Part shown: positions 46,072 to 57,900 of the stretch, piece by piece
Numbering within the stretch: position 1 is the first letter of the stretch
How the letters are laid out: each line of letters begins with the position of its first letter
DNA from: Ophiocordyceps camponoti-saundersi (nom. inval.)
Lineage: Eukaryota; Ascomycota; Sordariomycetes; Hypocreales; Ophiocordycipitaceae
Assembly: GCA_003339415.1 (NCBI GenBank)
Contig: PDHQ01000024.1
Location: forward strand, 1-64,000
DNA: 64,000 nt
Reading direction: 5' to 3'
The notes under the pieces: model-generated
The model's input: the letters and a program-made list of their open reading frames with translations, nothing else
What the model was told of the DNA's origin: nothing
Databases searched by the model: none
Made by a program: the position numbers and the translations under genes

Positions 46072-48760
46072 TTATTATATTCGTATTAAAAAGGGCGATA
46101 AGTAGAAAATTACCTTCTGCTTATAATATAGTTATTTCGAGTATCTTATTATTTCTTTTAGCTTAATAAACGCCCCGGCGACTTTCTAATACTATATTAA
46201 TTAAGTACTTAGAACTTTAGTAAATACTATCTATATTATTTATTTAGACGATATATTAATCTACTTTAAAATAAAAAAAGATTATACCCGATATTTTCGT
46301 AAAATCTTAGCAAAACTCCGAGAAGCTAACTTATATATAAATATTACTAAATATATCTTCTATTAAGAAGTAATTAAGTTCCTTAGATATATTATCGATA
46401 TATATAATATCTTTATAAACTTAAAGAGAATATAAGTAGTAGCCGACTAGGAAAAACTAAGCTTTTTTTACGATTTTTAGATCTTTCTAGGTTTTTATAA
46501 CTATTACCGGCGTTTTATTCCCCGATATTCTAATATTATCGCTCCCCTAATTAATATACTTAAAGGGAGCGAAAATAGGAAGAAACTAAGCTAATACTAG
46601 CTTAACGCCTTTTAATAATTTACTTTTCTAAAACTTAAAAAAGTATTTACTAAAGCCCCCTTACTTATATATTTTAATCCTAAAAAGTAAATAAGGATTA
46701 AAACTAATATATTAGACTTTATTATAGCCGGTATCCTTTTATAATATAATAATTAAAGGTAATACCTTATTATCGCCTACTAATTATAGAAATTTAATAG
46801 CTCTAAAATACGCTATATAGTAGCTAAAAAGGAATTCTTCGCTATTATTAAATTATTTAAATATTAGCGCTATTACGTAGAAAGATCGATATTTCCGGTT
46901 AAGGTAATCTTAGATTACTTAAACTTATAATTAATTATAATATAATTAAACTTAAACCGCTACTAATAATATTAAGTAACTTACTTATCGCTTTTCGATT
47001 TTTATATTCTTTATAAACTAGGCTATAATAATCTTATTAATAGCCCCTTAAAAAAATTATAATATATACTCGAAGCGGGCCCGATAATAGAAAGATTAGA
47101 TATTCTACGTAAGAAGATAATTAATAATATATTACGCGTTAAGTATATTATAGCGTTAAACTAAACTAACTATTAAAACCCCTACCTTAAAATAGCTATA
47201 TATTTTTTATACTAAATTTTAATAACTTTAAGCTTAACTTAATATTTTAAAAGCTAAACCTTAAAAAAAATAATAATATAAGAATAGCCCTTAGAGCCCG
47301 ATATATTAACTCCCCTTCTTATTTTATTATAGCGAAGTTAAAGCGAAGATTTCTAGTTATAACGCCGAAAAGCTACTAAGCTTAATAAGACTCGATAAGG
47401 AAGATAAGGTTTATAAATAGTTAACTTTAATAATCTTATCTATTAAAAGGACTATATAATAATATTATAAGAAGTAGCGTTAAAATATAAATTACTATTA
47501 TTATATTACGATAACTTATTAGCGGGTTATTTCGGTATAGAATATACTTAAAACCTCCTTACTAAGAAATTCTACTAGGAGGTAATATATAAAAACGTTA
47601 AATCTTATATTAGGTCTTATTAGATTTACTAAGGGGTCGCTCCCCGAAAGCACCGCTTATATAGTAAGTTAAATTCGTTACCGATTCTATTATAACTTTA
47701 AGTAAAACTATCTCTAAACTTTACTACTAGTTTTTTAGAATTTATATAGCTAGATAAATAAATTAATAATATCCTCGTAATTATTAATCGATTTACGAAG
47801 TTCTCGCTCTTATTTTTTATTTTAGATATAATTAAAATAAGGGACTTAGCTAAGCTTTTTTACCGGGAGGTAAAACTCCGCTACGGCCTTTTATAAAATA
47901 TTATATCTAATAGGGGTAGCTTATTTATTAGTTATTTTTAGTTAAACTTTTATTTACTATCTAAAATTAAAAGATAGTTATTAACTGCGTTTTACCCTTA
48001 AACTAATAAGTAAACGGAATAGATAAACTAAATAGTATAATATTATTTCCGTTATTTTACTAATAATAAATATATATTATAGCCTTAACTATTACTAGTT
48101 ACTTAATTTATAATAAATAATATAAAGTACTTAATTATAGGAATCTTACCTAATAAGGTATTTTATAGATATTACTTAAAGTTCTATATCTTTATAAATA
48201 TTCCCCTTAAGGTAACGCTTAAAGCTAAGGCTAAACTAAATAAGATAGTAAACTTACGCTAATATTTAATAAATTACTAAAGATACGCTACCGAAAAGTA
48301 AGCGAAGTATTATAATAAAAACTATATATTACTAATATTAAAAATTAGTAACTTAGTAGGTTTTTCTATAAAGAATATTAAATTTAAAGGCGAGAAAAAG
48401 AAACTCCTTCCTCGCTATATTAAACTTTTCCGTATTTTTTAAAAAATTAGCTTCTAAGTATATCGCCTTACCCTACTAATAAAATATAGCTATTTTTATA
48501 ATATTTTTTATATCTCCCTCTTTAAACTTTAGTATTTTCGAAATTTTTAAAACTTATTTACCTCTCTCTTTATATTAGATTTAGAAAAGGATAATAGAGA
48601 ATAGGAAATCTAAGAGGTTAAAAGTTAAAAAATACTAAACGGTAATATTTATTTTTTAGTTAAATAAAAAAGATAGCTTTTAAAATATAACTAATAAGTC
48701 CTTATTAAGGATATAGCGAATATATCTTAACTTATTAATAAGTTCTAAAAAATAATAAAA
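46067..48760 (+). pseudogene. Outer gypsy RT (second part), RNase H, integrase and chromodomain, degenerate
   Basis: Resumes with AYYYIRIKKGD, then INAPATF and IYLDDILIYF (the catalytic YLDD box, intact) at about 46150-46270, RNase H to about 47000, and an integrase zinc-binding/core region at about 47400-48300 (LLAGYFGIEYT, KLNSLPI). The segment RYIKLFRI-KI at about 48410 leads to a chromodomain remnant at about 48590-48760 (IYFLVK-K followed by DIANIS-LINKF). The C-terminal chromodomain places the family among chromoviruses. Confidence 0.8.
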
Positions 48761-48829
48761 AAATATAAGAAAGTCCGTTTTTTATAAACTTATATATTAA
48801 TTACTTACTATATTTTTATTTACTTATTT

Positions 48830-51800
48830 TACTTAATATAAAGTTTCTTATTCTTACCTAAATAATAAACTAATAGTTTACTTTTCTCCTTAATAGCTTA
48901 CTTAATAACTTTCCGAGTTAAAGGTAATTAAGTTAAAACTTAAACCTAACTTTCCTCTAACTATTCCTTAGTTATTTACTTAACTAAAATATATTTCTTA
49001 TCTTTTATATTAATAAAAACGTACTAATCCTTATTTATATAAAGTATAAACGCGTTAAGCTATTTCTTAAGCTTTTTCTTCTATATTTTTATTTTTTAGG
49101 CACTAAGTAAAGCTATTACTTTACTAATCCGTAGCCGAATATAAGCTAAGGCCGCTACCTAGCTATTATAACCGTTATTTTTAAGTTTTAGTTAAAATAG
49201 GAAATTAGTATCTTAGGCCTTAATTTTTATAAACTCTCCTAAACTATTAAAAGCTACCTCTAATTTCTTAGCAAAACGGGGCTAGATTATACTAAATATA
49301 AGCTTATTTTAAACTAGTAAAGCTTATTATTTATAAATTATAATACGGTATAAGTTCTATATTTTAATTTTACCTTTTATTATACCGCTTAGGCGGAACT
49401 CCTTAATATATATACTAAAAGCCGCGTTAAAAGCCTCCGTAAGATATTACCCTTACGTAGTAAGTTCCTTTCTAAGCTAGTTTAGGATTATAAAGTCTAA
49501 GTTACCGCTCTTAAAACTAGCTTCCTCCCGCGTTATAATATATATTATTTCTAAAACCTTAAGTATTATTATTATATTATAATAGTCTCCTAATATTAAT
49601 ATTAATATTTTATAATAAGTTATTTTATACTTTATATAAAAATTATATTTTACCGCCTTAATAGTAATCTAATAATAAAATATAATAAAAAGTTTCGTTT
49701 TATCTATTAAAGTTAAATATTATAATAAACCGGACTTAAAATAAGTAAGGTATTAATTAACTTTAAAGTAGATAGTTTACCCTTAGATAAGTTATATAGC
49801 TTTCTTTAACTTTTTAACGCGCGGCGCGCTTTTTCCGGCACTTACGCCCGCTTAACCGCCGCCTTAGCCGTAACTCCCCCCCCTTACGGGCGCTAATAGT
49901 ATATCCTTTTTATCTTTACTATTATCCTCGCTATTACTATTAGTAAATAGGTTATTATTAGGAGCTTTCCGGAAAAACTCCGCGTTATTAGCGGCCTTAA
50001 GACTTTCTTTATCTTTTTCTTCGTCCTACTCTTTAGCGTTTTTTTTCTTACTATCTCCTTTTTTTACGTTACGTAAGTTATTTATAATAATATTACTTTT
50101 TATTACCTTTTCGATAGCTTAATTATCTCCTTCCGTAATTAACGGTCCCGCGTCCTATTTTTACGCCTCCTTAGCGGCTTCTCGCTTCTTATAAGCTTTC
50201 CTTTATTTCTAATATTAGTTTAGCTATTTTCTAATATTACTAAGTATTTTATCCCTTATAATATTATTTTAAGTATATAATAATAATTAGTTTATAAATA
50301 TTGTTTATTTTATATTCTTTTTTACGAAAATATAAGCTATAATTAATACCCTCTTTTTTCGAATATACGATACCTTTATAATAAGCTATATTAATTATAG
50401 CGTAGCTAGCCTTATAATTAAGTTAGATACTTTCTCGCTATTATTATCTAACTTATTATATCTAACTAGCGCTACCTTATAAAAACTAAAACCTTATATC
50501 TTCTACTAGTATAAGTTAAATTTATTTATAATTATCTAATAAATCTTAGCTATAACTCCTTTATTAGTTAGTATATTCTAATATTACTTAAACGTAGTAT
50601 AATTTTAAATCTAAGTATATATAATTAGATAAGCTATAGCCGCTATATCTTTCCCCTCCTTTTTCTTTATATTAAAAATTAACTAGCGTAATATATTTTC
50701 CTTATTAACGATAGGTATTTTCTCGAGCGCTATATACTAGTTAACGATAAGCCCTCGCTTTTACTATAAAGGGACCCCGCTTTATTTACTTTTTACTTAA
50801 ACCGCTTTCGTAATTTCTATTAGCTTCGATAAAGAAGTTTATTTAGCTACCTTTTTTCCTATTAGCGTAAATACCGATATTTTCTTATTTTTTAAAGCCT
50901 TATAGATATAAGTTAATATTTTAGCGTTATATTTAGTATTAAAATATATATCGGTAAATTATATCCTTTTTATAGCCTTATTAATCTTAACTATTTTCTA
51001 ATATATTTTTATAAACTTATATTACTTTATATTAGACTAATTATTATTATTAAGAATATCCTTTACTTAGATAATTAGCGCCTTAATAGGAATATCTTAA
51101 TTATCTAAATCTTCCTTATCTAAGAAATCGATAAATTCTTTACTTAAAACCCCTAAAATATATTAGTATCTTTATATTAATAAAGGACTAATATACTTAT
51201 ATTTCTTACTCTTAGCTCGATCCTCTATTACCTTTTTCTTAATTAGTAGTTTAGTAACTTATATAGCTTACTACGCTTCTTTTTTAGTATCCCTCTCGCT
51301 TATAGTTATTTTCGGCGCTATCTTAGCGACCTTATTTACCGATTTCTTATAAGATAAAGGAGTCTTCTATACTAGCTCTCGCGCCTTTTTCGGTATCTTA
51401 CTACTAGCTATTACCTCCTATAACGCCCTTATTTTACCTAGCGTTAATTTCTTAAAACTTATAAATAATTTACTAATTACGAATCTTCTACTTATAAAGC
51501 TAATATTTACTAGGCTTATAAACTATTAGCATTACTTAGCCGATACCTAATTAATTTATTTACGCTTCGATAACTTATTACTTAGCGTTATAGTTTTTTT
51601 CTTTTTATTAATATTTAATAATATTTTAGTAAAGGTTTTAAGTTTCTACGAAGTAAGATTTAGCTTTTATATTTTAATAAGTAGCTTATTACCTCTCCTA
51701 TCTTCCTTTATAATAGTAATAAGTAATATTTTACTTAAAGTTTTTATATTATATTAACGGATATTTTATAACGCGCGAACGATTTACTTACGCTTTATAC

Positions 51801-51900
51801 CTTTCTTATTAAGTATCTTTATAGTATCTTTTATAAGCCCGGCCTTTATCCTCTTATTTAGAGTTTTTCGCGGAGTAGCTTATAGCGTTTCTACGTTATA
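48830..51900 (-). pseudogene. Antisense ORF of the outer gypsy copy, degenerate
   Basis: Reverse-complement counterpart of 37600-40700, colinear apart from small indels and a roughly 128-bp stretch absent here. Present on the strand opposite to gag-pol in both copies, hence part of the ancestral element. Function unknown. Confidence 0.55.
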
Positions 51901-52167
51901 ACGCGTCCGAAATTAAAAGCTTAACTTTTTTAAAAATAATAAGAGGGAAAATTATAATAATAGTAATATATATTCGAAGTTACTTATACCCTCGCTTAAA
52001 CTAATAATAAATTACTATTATTATTATAATTACGCGCGCTTTTTACTATTAATAACGCGCTTTACTTACCCGTAACTTTTTTTTATTTTTTACTTTATTA
52101 TAATAAACTTATAATAACTTATAACTATCTTATTTTAGTATCTAATTATTTAAAATAAGGAGATAGT

Positions 52168-52578
52168 TATAATAAAGTTATAAGATAACTATATAGGAAA
52201 GATAACTAGAAGATTACGTAAGTATTATAAAGCTATTACGACTCCTTACTAAAACTACTTAGAGTATATATAACGCGCTTCCGGTTTTAATAAAGTAGTT
52301 AGATATAAAAGATAAGTTCTTAAACTACGCTAAGGTTTTAGATAAGACTCCGGAAAATATAGTTCGTATCGTAAGGAGTTTACCCCTAAGTCGTAACCTC
52401 CTTATATATAGTTTATAATAATTTCTAGTATTATAATTCGGTAAGAATTAGCTTTGCTTTTAATATAACTCTTAAAGTAAACCTTTATAATCTATACTTA
52501 TATACTCTTCTTCCTCTTTTCTAATCTACTTATCGCTATCTCTCTTCTTTAGTATATTTTATATAGACTTCCCTTATA
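52168..52578 (+). repeat. 3' LTR of the outer gypsy element
   Basis: 411 bp, TATAATAAAG ... CTTCCCTTATA. Preceded by a purine-rich AAATAAGGAGATAG at about 52153-52166. Confidence 0.9.
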
Positions 52579-54240
52579 GATAGGTAATATAAATTATCTC
52601 TCTAATAGTATAAGGCCTAACTTAGCTTTTATAAATAGTAAATTATATAAAGGTAACTTTAATCTAACTACCTTGCACCTTCTTATATAGAAGAATTTAA
52701 TATAATACCTTTATAGTACGAAAAGCTTAAGCTTTACGCTTAGAGATACTTATAGCCCTTAAGATTTAAAACCTTATATTTTTATAAATACCTTTTTTAT
52801 AAATAATTTATATATAAGATACTTAATAGCCGGATATATTATTTTTGTTAATATAAGCCTTATATATTAAAAATCGAAATAGTAAACGCTTATAATACTA
52901 TCGTTAATAAAGGCCGAATTTATTAATTTAACGCTTATAAGTATAAGCCTAATCTAAATAAATAAGATTTTTAAGAACTTAAAGCTACTATAATAATAAA
53001 CGCTTATAATTATATTTACTAATAGCTTTAACGCTAAAGCTATCGCCCTTAATAAGTTTAAAATAGCCCGAATAAAGTATATTAATATATAATATAAATA
53101 AGTTATTAATCGCGTAAAAAAGCAATTCTTTATAATTTAGTATCTTAGCATAGCCGATATAGCCGCAGATAGCCTTATAAAGCCTCTATAGCGTTTCTAA
53201 TACGCTAAATTCGTTTATATATTATATCTTTCTAATTTAAAGATTACGATTTTACCTTTTAAGGCTAAAAATAATATAAAAGGTAGCCTTCGTACGCTAT
53301 TAGATAAGCCTAGGGCGCCCGATAATAAAGCCCGCGATACCTTTATACCTCCTAATAACGATAGCACCGATACCGAACGAACTAATTAATCGAATTAAAA
53401 AACTAATAAATAATATAGTATAAGATTTTTATTATTAGAGGATCCCGTACTTAAAAGGGGGATCTTAAGGAAAAAGAGTAATTAGCATTATATTACGGCT
53501 ATTAATTAAGATAAAATAAATCGTTCTAAAAAGGTAAGTATCGATTAAGAGAGGATAGATAAGGTATATCGCGATTATTAGCCTTATTATTAGCCTAGCT
53601 TCGTGCTGCTACCGATCCCGTAATATATACTCTTTAATACGCCTCTAAGCGATTATTACGGCCTTAAAAATATTAATAGTAGGTATTTTTAGGCCCCTTA
53701 CTATTAGATATATTAAATTATATAACTTTAGCGGTATTTCCCTACTAAGCGATATAAATAATAATACCTCTTTTTATATATATATATATTATTATAAAGC
53801 TTATAGCTTATTTTTAGCTCTTAGCTTAAAAAGGAATTTTCCTTTAAATTAAGCCTCTTAATACCTTTTATATAAGCGTTTTAACCCCTCTTAATAGCTT
53901 AATTTAACTTTCTTAATAGCTTAATTTAACCTTCTTAATAGCTTAGATTAACCTATTTAAAGCCTTTTAAGAGTAGCTTAAAAAGGCCTATTTCTACTAT
54001 TTTCTACTATTTCCTTTACTAATCGACTAATCCGGAACGGAATAACCCTATCTAGGACTTAATTTAATCTCTTAGATTTTATTTTTTATTACGTTTTTAA
54101 GCTATTTAAGCCCTTTACCGGCCTTTTAAGAAAAGCCTAAAAACGCTATTTTTACTATTTTATTATTTTCCGCGCTTTGCGGTATAGAATAACTATTTTC
54201 CGCTCGTTTAAGCGGGCCTAAAGGGGGGTATTAAGGGGGT
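52579..54240. other. Right part of the A+T-rich island, unidentified
   Basis: RIP-like sequence without a recognised protein; some frames look formerly coding (53000-53780) but no family could be named. A 22-bp unit (CTTAATAGCTTAATTTAAC-like) is repeated about three times at 53889-53952. The island ends abruptly next to TTCACGTGACC (54241-54251). Confidence 0.5.
53889..53952. repeat. About 22-bp tandem repeat, three copies
   Basis: Three near-identical units ending in TTAAC(C/T), in A+T-rich sequence at the right end of the island. Confidence 0.7.
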
Positions 54241-54646
54241 TCACGTGACCAGCCCCGCTAGACCTCGCCTATAGGCACATAACCTAGCCTAGCCATCCTA
54301 GCCTAGACCTAGCACATATATAATACATATATATCAGTGCACCCACCCGATGGCCTGTGCCCACCTTGTGTCACCATAGGTAGTAGACGGCGTCTTCTCC
54401 TCTTACACCCGCACCAGAAACCTGTTTCAGCCATCGCATCACCGTAGATGATTCCGCGTTTTTCCTCTTCCAAGAGGTGAACTCATATGACACATTGAGC
54501 ATTCTGTCATACTCGGGTAGGTAACCTACCTACCTAGGTAGCTATCCTCCTACATACAGAATGGACAGGTAGGTGGCAGCGCCGAAGAAGGGAAAATGGT
54601 CGTGCTAAATTTGACTAAAGGATGATGGATGATCTGTCTAGGAAAA

Positions 54647-54677
<31 letters not shown>
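54647..54677. repeat. Poly-G tract
   Basis: About 31 consecutive G; another run of about 50 G occurs at 54837-54886 on the far side of the N gap. Confidence 0.9.
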
Positions 54678-54679
<2 letters not shown>

Positions 54680-54768
54680 AGGGGGGTCCCCCCAGCGCCA
54701 ACAATCGGGCCGCGGGGGGGGGGGGGCGCCCCCCTCTTGCCCGGTTTCTCCCCGCCTGTTCTCTGGAG

Positions 54769-54778
54769 NNNNNNNNNN
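54769..54778. other. Assembly gap (10 N)
   Basis: Ten undetermined bases, probably a placeholder of unknown true size, lying between poly-G runs about 170 bp past the PKS stop codon (on the PKS 3' side). Linkage of the PKS to the A+T-rich island therefore depends on this join. Confidence 0.95.
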
Positions 54779-54833
54779 TGAGTTTAGTGTGTAGTGTACA
54801 GTAGAGTTACACGCGGGGGAGGAGGGGGTGGTG

Positions 54834-54836
<3 letters not shown>

Positions 54837-54886
<50 letters not shown>
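54837..54886. repeat. Poly-G tract
   Basis: About 50 consecutive G immediately 3' of the PKS gene end. Confidence 0.9.
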
Positions 54887-54947
54887 CGGAGCGGAGTGCT
54901 AAGTGATGCCCCCCAGCCGTACCAATCGTGCCTTCAGTGGTAGGGCG

Positions 54948-57900
54948 CTACGCCTGCTTGCCCGTCTTCTCACCGGCAGACTGCTGACGAAGCTTTGCCA
55001 AGATCTTGTCCGCCAGGGCCGACAGGCTGGTCGCGTTCGAAATCTCCAACGTCGTCAGGACCACGCCCAGCCGGCCACGGCACCAGTTGCGCATCTCGAG
55101 GGCGACCAGCGAGTCAATGCCGTAGGATGGCAGGGGTCTGGCAGGCTCCATAGGTTGATCGAGGCCGAGCGTCTTCGTTAAGTGGCGGTTGATGAAGTTG
55201 ACGACGACGGCGGCGGCGGGCTTTTCCGTACCCATCCGTGTCGCGTCGTCGACGCCGTCGACGGAGGCACCACTTCGGATGTTGGAGAGTAAGGCCTGCA
55301 TGTCGCTATCTTCAAGAGGTTCAAGGCCTGACGCGTATTTCTCGCCATTGCTCGCCCTTTCACCATGACCAAAGTCCAAGGTCTGGAAACGAGCGTCCAT
55401 GTGCGGGAAGGTCGATGAAGCCGGGATAGGCACCATGAAGGAAGTTATGAGCTGAGCGCACGACGCCGCGTTCACAGGCTCGTCCTCTTGCTGGAGGATA
55501 GAGAAGTGGACGCTTTTGAGGAAGATTGGCTCGTTGATGTGCATGGCAAACGACCTGTCGAGCGTGGTCATCTTCTCGGCGTTGGTCCCAAGGTAGCCCA
55601 CGCCCTCGATGGCGCCGAGGTTGACCGAGTTGGCCTTGAGGCCGAGTCCTCGTCGGTAGTAGGCGAAGCCATCGAGGAAAGCGTTGGCAGCCGCGTAGTT
55701 TGCCATGGCATTATGGCCGGCGAAGCCGATCAAGGACGAGAGCATGGTGAAAAAGTCCAGTTCGCGCCTCATCTCTAGGGCCACATTATGCAGGTTCCAC
55801 GTCCCAGCCACCTTGGGCTGGATGACTGCGAGGTAGTCGTCGTGTGAGATGCTGTCAAAGGGCGCCGGACGAAGCACCATGGCGCCGTGTATGACGCCAC
55901 CGATCGGCTTCGTCGCCTCGCGAAAGGCGCGACGCACGTCTTCAAGAGAGGAGACGTCCCCGCGGATGAGGTCTGCGTGGCAGCCCTCGGCAACAAGGTC
56001 CTTGAGTACGGCCTGCGATCGTGCATCGTCGAATCCACTTCTTCCCATGGCGACGAGGTAACGAGCCCCGTGGCGGGCCATGTCGACGGCTAAAGAGCCA
56101 CAGAGGCCTTTCAGGCCACCGATGAGCAGATACGAGACGTCATTTCGAAGCCGCAGCTTCCTTGGGGCTGAGCGCACCTCCACGATTGGATCTTGGCTGT
56201 CCAGTCCTTTGTTGGAGATGACGACTTTCCCCATGTGATTAGGGCTCCTCATCAATCGAAAAGCCGACAGGACGTCACTATATGGGAATAACGTCACGGG
56301 GTCGATGGGCTTGAGTGTTCCAGAAGTCACCATGCTCATCATCTTCTTCATTGTGCTGTTGTCAAGTTAGCCTGATGTGCGCGTGCGTGCTTGCGTGCGT
56401 GCGGTACATACTCTACGATGAAGGGTTCGGTATTATAAGCGAGAGACAGATCAAAGCACCGGAAAGATGCGCCACGCGCAAATGGCTCCATGGCCAGCGT
56501 GTTGCGGTCCAGTAGATCCTTCTTACCCAGCTCAACCATGGTGCCACCTTCAGCAACGCAGCGCCACGAAGCTTCCAGCAGATCGTCCGTCAAGGTGTTG
56601 AGGATGATGTCGACGCCGCGCCCGTTGGTCATCTCCATGATCCGGGGCTCGAACTCGGCGTCGTGTGAGTGGAAGATGTGGTCCTCCGGGATGGCGAACT
56701 TCTCCATCAGGAACTGCTTCTTTGCATCTTGACCGACGGTGGCGTAGACTTCGGCACCCACAGCTTGGCAGATCTGAATGGATGCCATGCCCAGACCACC
56801 CGTGGCCGAGTGTATCAGGACGCGGTGGCCCCTTTTGACGTTGGAGAGATAGCAGAGACTGTATAGCGCCGTGATGTAGGCCGAAGGCAAGGTCGCCGCA
56901 TCCTCGTACGTCAGCCAGTCAGGTATGGCCATCGCCCTTTCACTTGTGACGATGATGCGGTTGGCGCACGAGCCCATCTCGATGACCGCGACCCGCTCGC
57001 CGACGTCGTGGTGCGTCTTGAGATTCGCACCGGTTCGGCGGATCGTGCCGGCACCATCCGAACCTAAAAGAACTGGGTTGCCGGGTACGACACCCATGGC
57101 CACAAGCACGTCCTTGAAGTTCAAACCTGAGGCAAAGAGCTCGACTTCGACTTCGTTATCCGCCAAAGGCAGCTCTTGAGCGTCGACTTGGGCGTATTGC
57201 ATGGAGTCGAGAGAGGCGACGCGGTCCGCGATCAGGCGAACCGTGCAGCTGGCTTCGTGGAGGCGCATCTTTACTCGGGTTTCCCCCTTGTCGGCGGCGT
57301 TGATGGCGTCGTCGCTGAGCAGACGACTGACATGAAGGACCCCCCCTCTCTCTAGATACTCAGTATCTGCTTCTTTGATAGACGCCTGCCTCTGGATGGA
57401 TCTGAGAAGCAGGTCAATGCACGGTACCGCAGCATCGTTGTTAGGATCCTCGACATCCAGGTTCGTGATCCCCATCGATGGGTCTTCCCTCCTGACGGTG
57501 CGGCAGAGACCGTAGATCATGGCACCGTCGGGGTTTGCAAGTGTCCCCTGCGCGGACCTGCTTACCCAGACGATTCTATTCCTCATCTGGAGTAGTTCTC
57601 GACAGACTGCCCACTGCTCGACGCCCATCTTGGGGAGCTGCGGCGCCTCCACCTCGGTAATGACGAGGACAATCGAATCGGCACGTATCTCGGCCAAGGA
57701 CTGACTCATGTGGTGCTCTCTAACGTCCCAATCGAGGTCCACAAGAGCCTTGACTATCTTTCTACAAGTCGAACCGGGCTCCGCCAAGTGCAGTACGTCA
57801 AGCGACTTCCCTGCCGGCTCGGCCGCTGGTGTTGTCGGGGTGGCGAGATGAGCCCGGTGCAGCGAGAGTGACTCGGGACAGTCAAGTGTGTACAGCGTAT

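Larger units (their letters stand above)
34212..52578 (+). mobile_element. Outer Ty3/gypsy chromovirus copy, interrupted by a second copy
   Basis: Bounded by two direct 411-bp LTRs (34212-34622 and 52168-52578) that share features, such as TATAATAAAG at the 5' end, not present in the inner pair. With the inner insertion and its 5-bp duplication removed, the element is about 9115 bp. Order on the + strand: LTR, gag, protease/RT, (interruption), RT/RNase H, integrase, chromodomain, a roughly 3-kb antisense ORF, polypurine-like AAATAAGGAGATAG, LTR. LTR termini are TA...TA, as TG...CA becomes after RIP. I could not find a matching target duplication: the flanks are ATACC on the left and GATAG on the right. 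Confidence 0.85.
28485..54240. other. A+T-rich RIP-mutated retrotransposon island
   Basis: Sequence composition changes within about 100 bp at the left edge and very sharply at the right edge (about 54235). The interior is dominated by TA/AT/TT/AA dinucleotides. No intact gene is present. Conceptual translations show recognisable copia and gypsy polymerases broken by TAG/TAA codons where Gln (CAG/CAA) or Trp (TGG) is expected on the coding strand. That is the product of C-to-T and G-to-A change and the classic result of RIP. Such islands are usually heterochromatic and recombination-poor. Confidence 0.9.
54241..54947. other. Intergenic region with poly-G runs and an assembly gap
   Basis: GC-balanced DNA between the A+T-rich island and the PKS 3' end. 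Holds CCTAG-type repeats (about 54282-54312), an AGGTAGGT/ACCTACCT inverted word cluster (54519-54545), poly-G runs and ten Ns. No gene is supported. Confidence 0.6.

Noticed and set aside
34212..52583. Target duplication for the outer gypsy element
   Set aside because: The five bases on the left (ATACC) and right (GATAG) do not match, and the mismatch is not a RIP-type transition.
28485..54240. CRISPR array, prophage or mitochondrial DNA as the source of the A+T-rich block
   Set aside because: There are no regularly spaced repeats or bacterial genes, and the recognisable proteins are nuclear LTR-retrotransposon polymerases with RIP-type stops.
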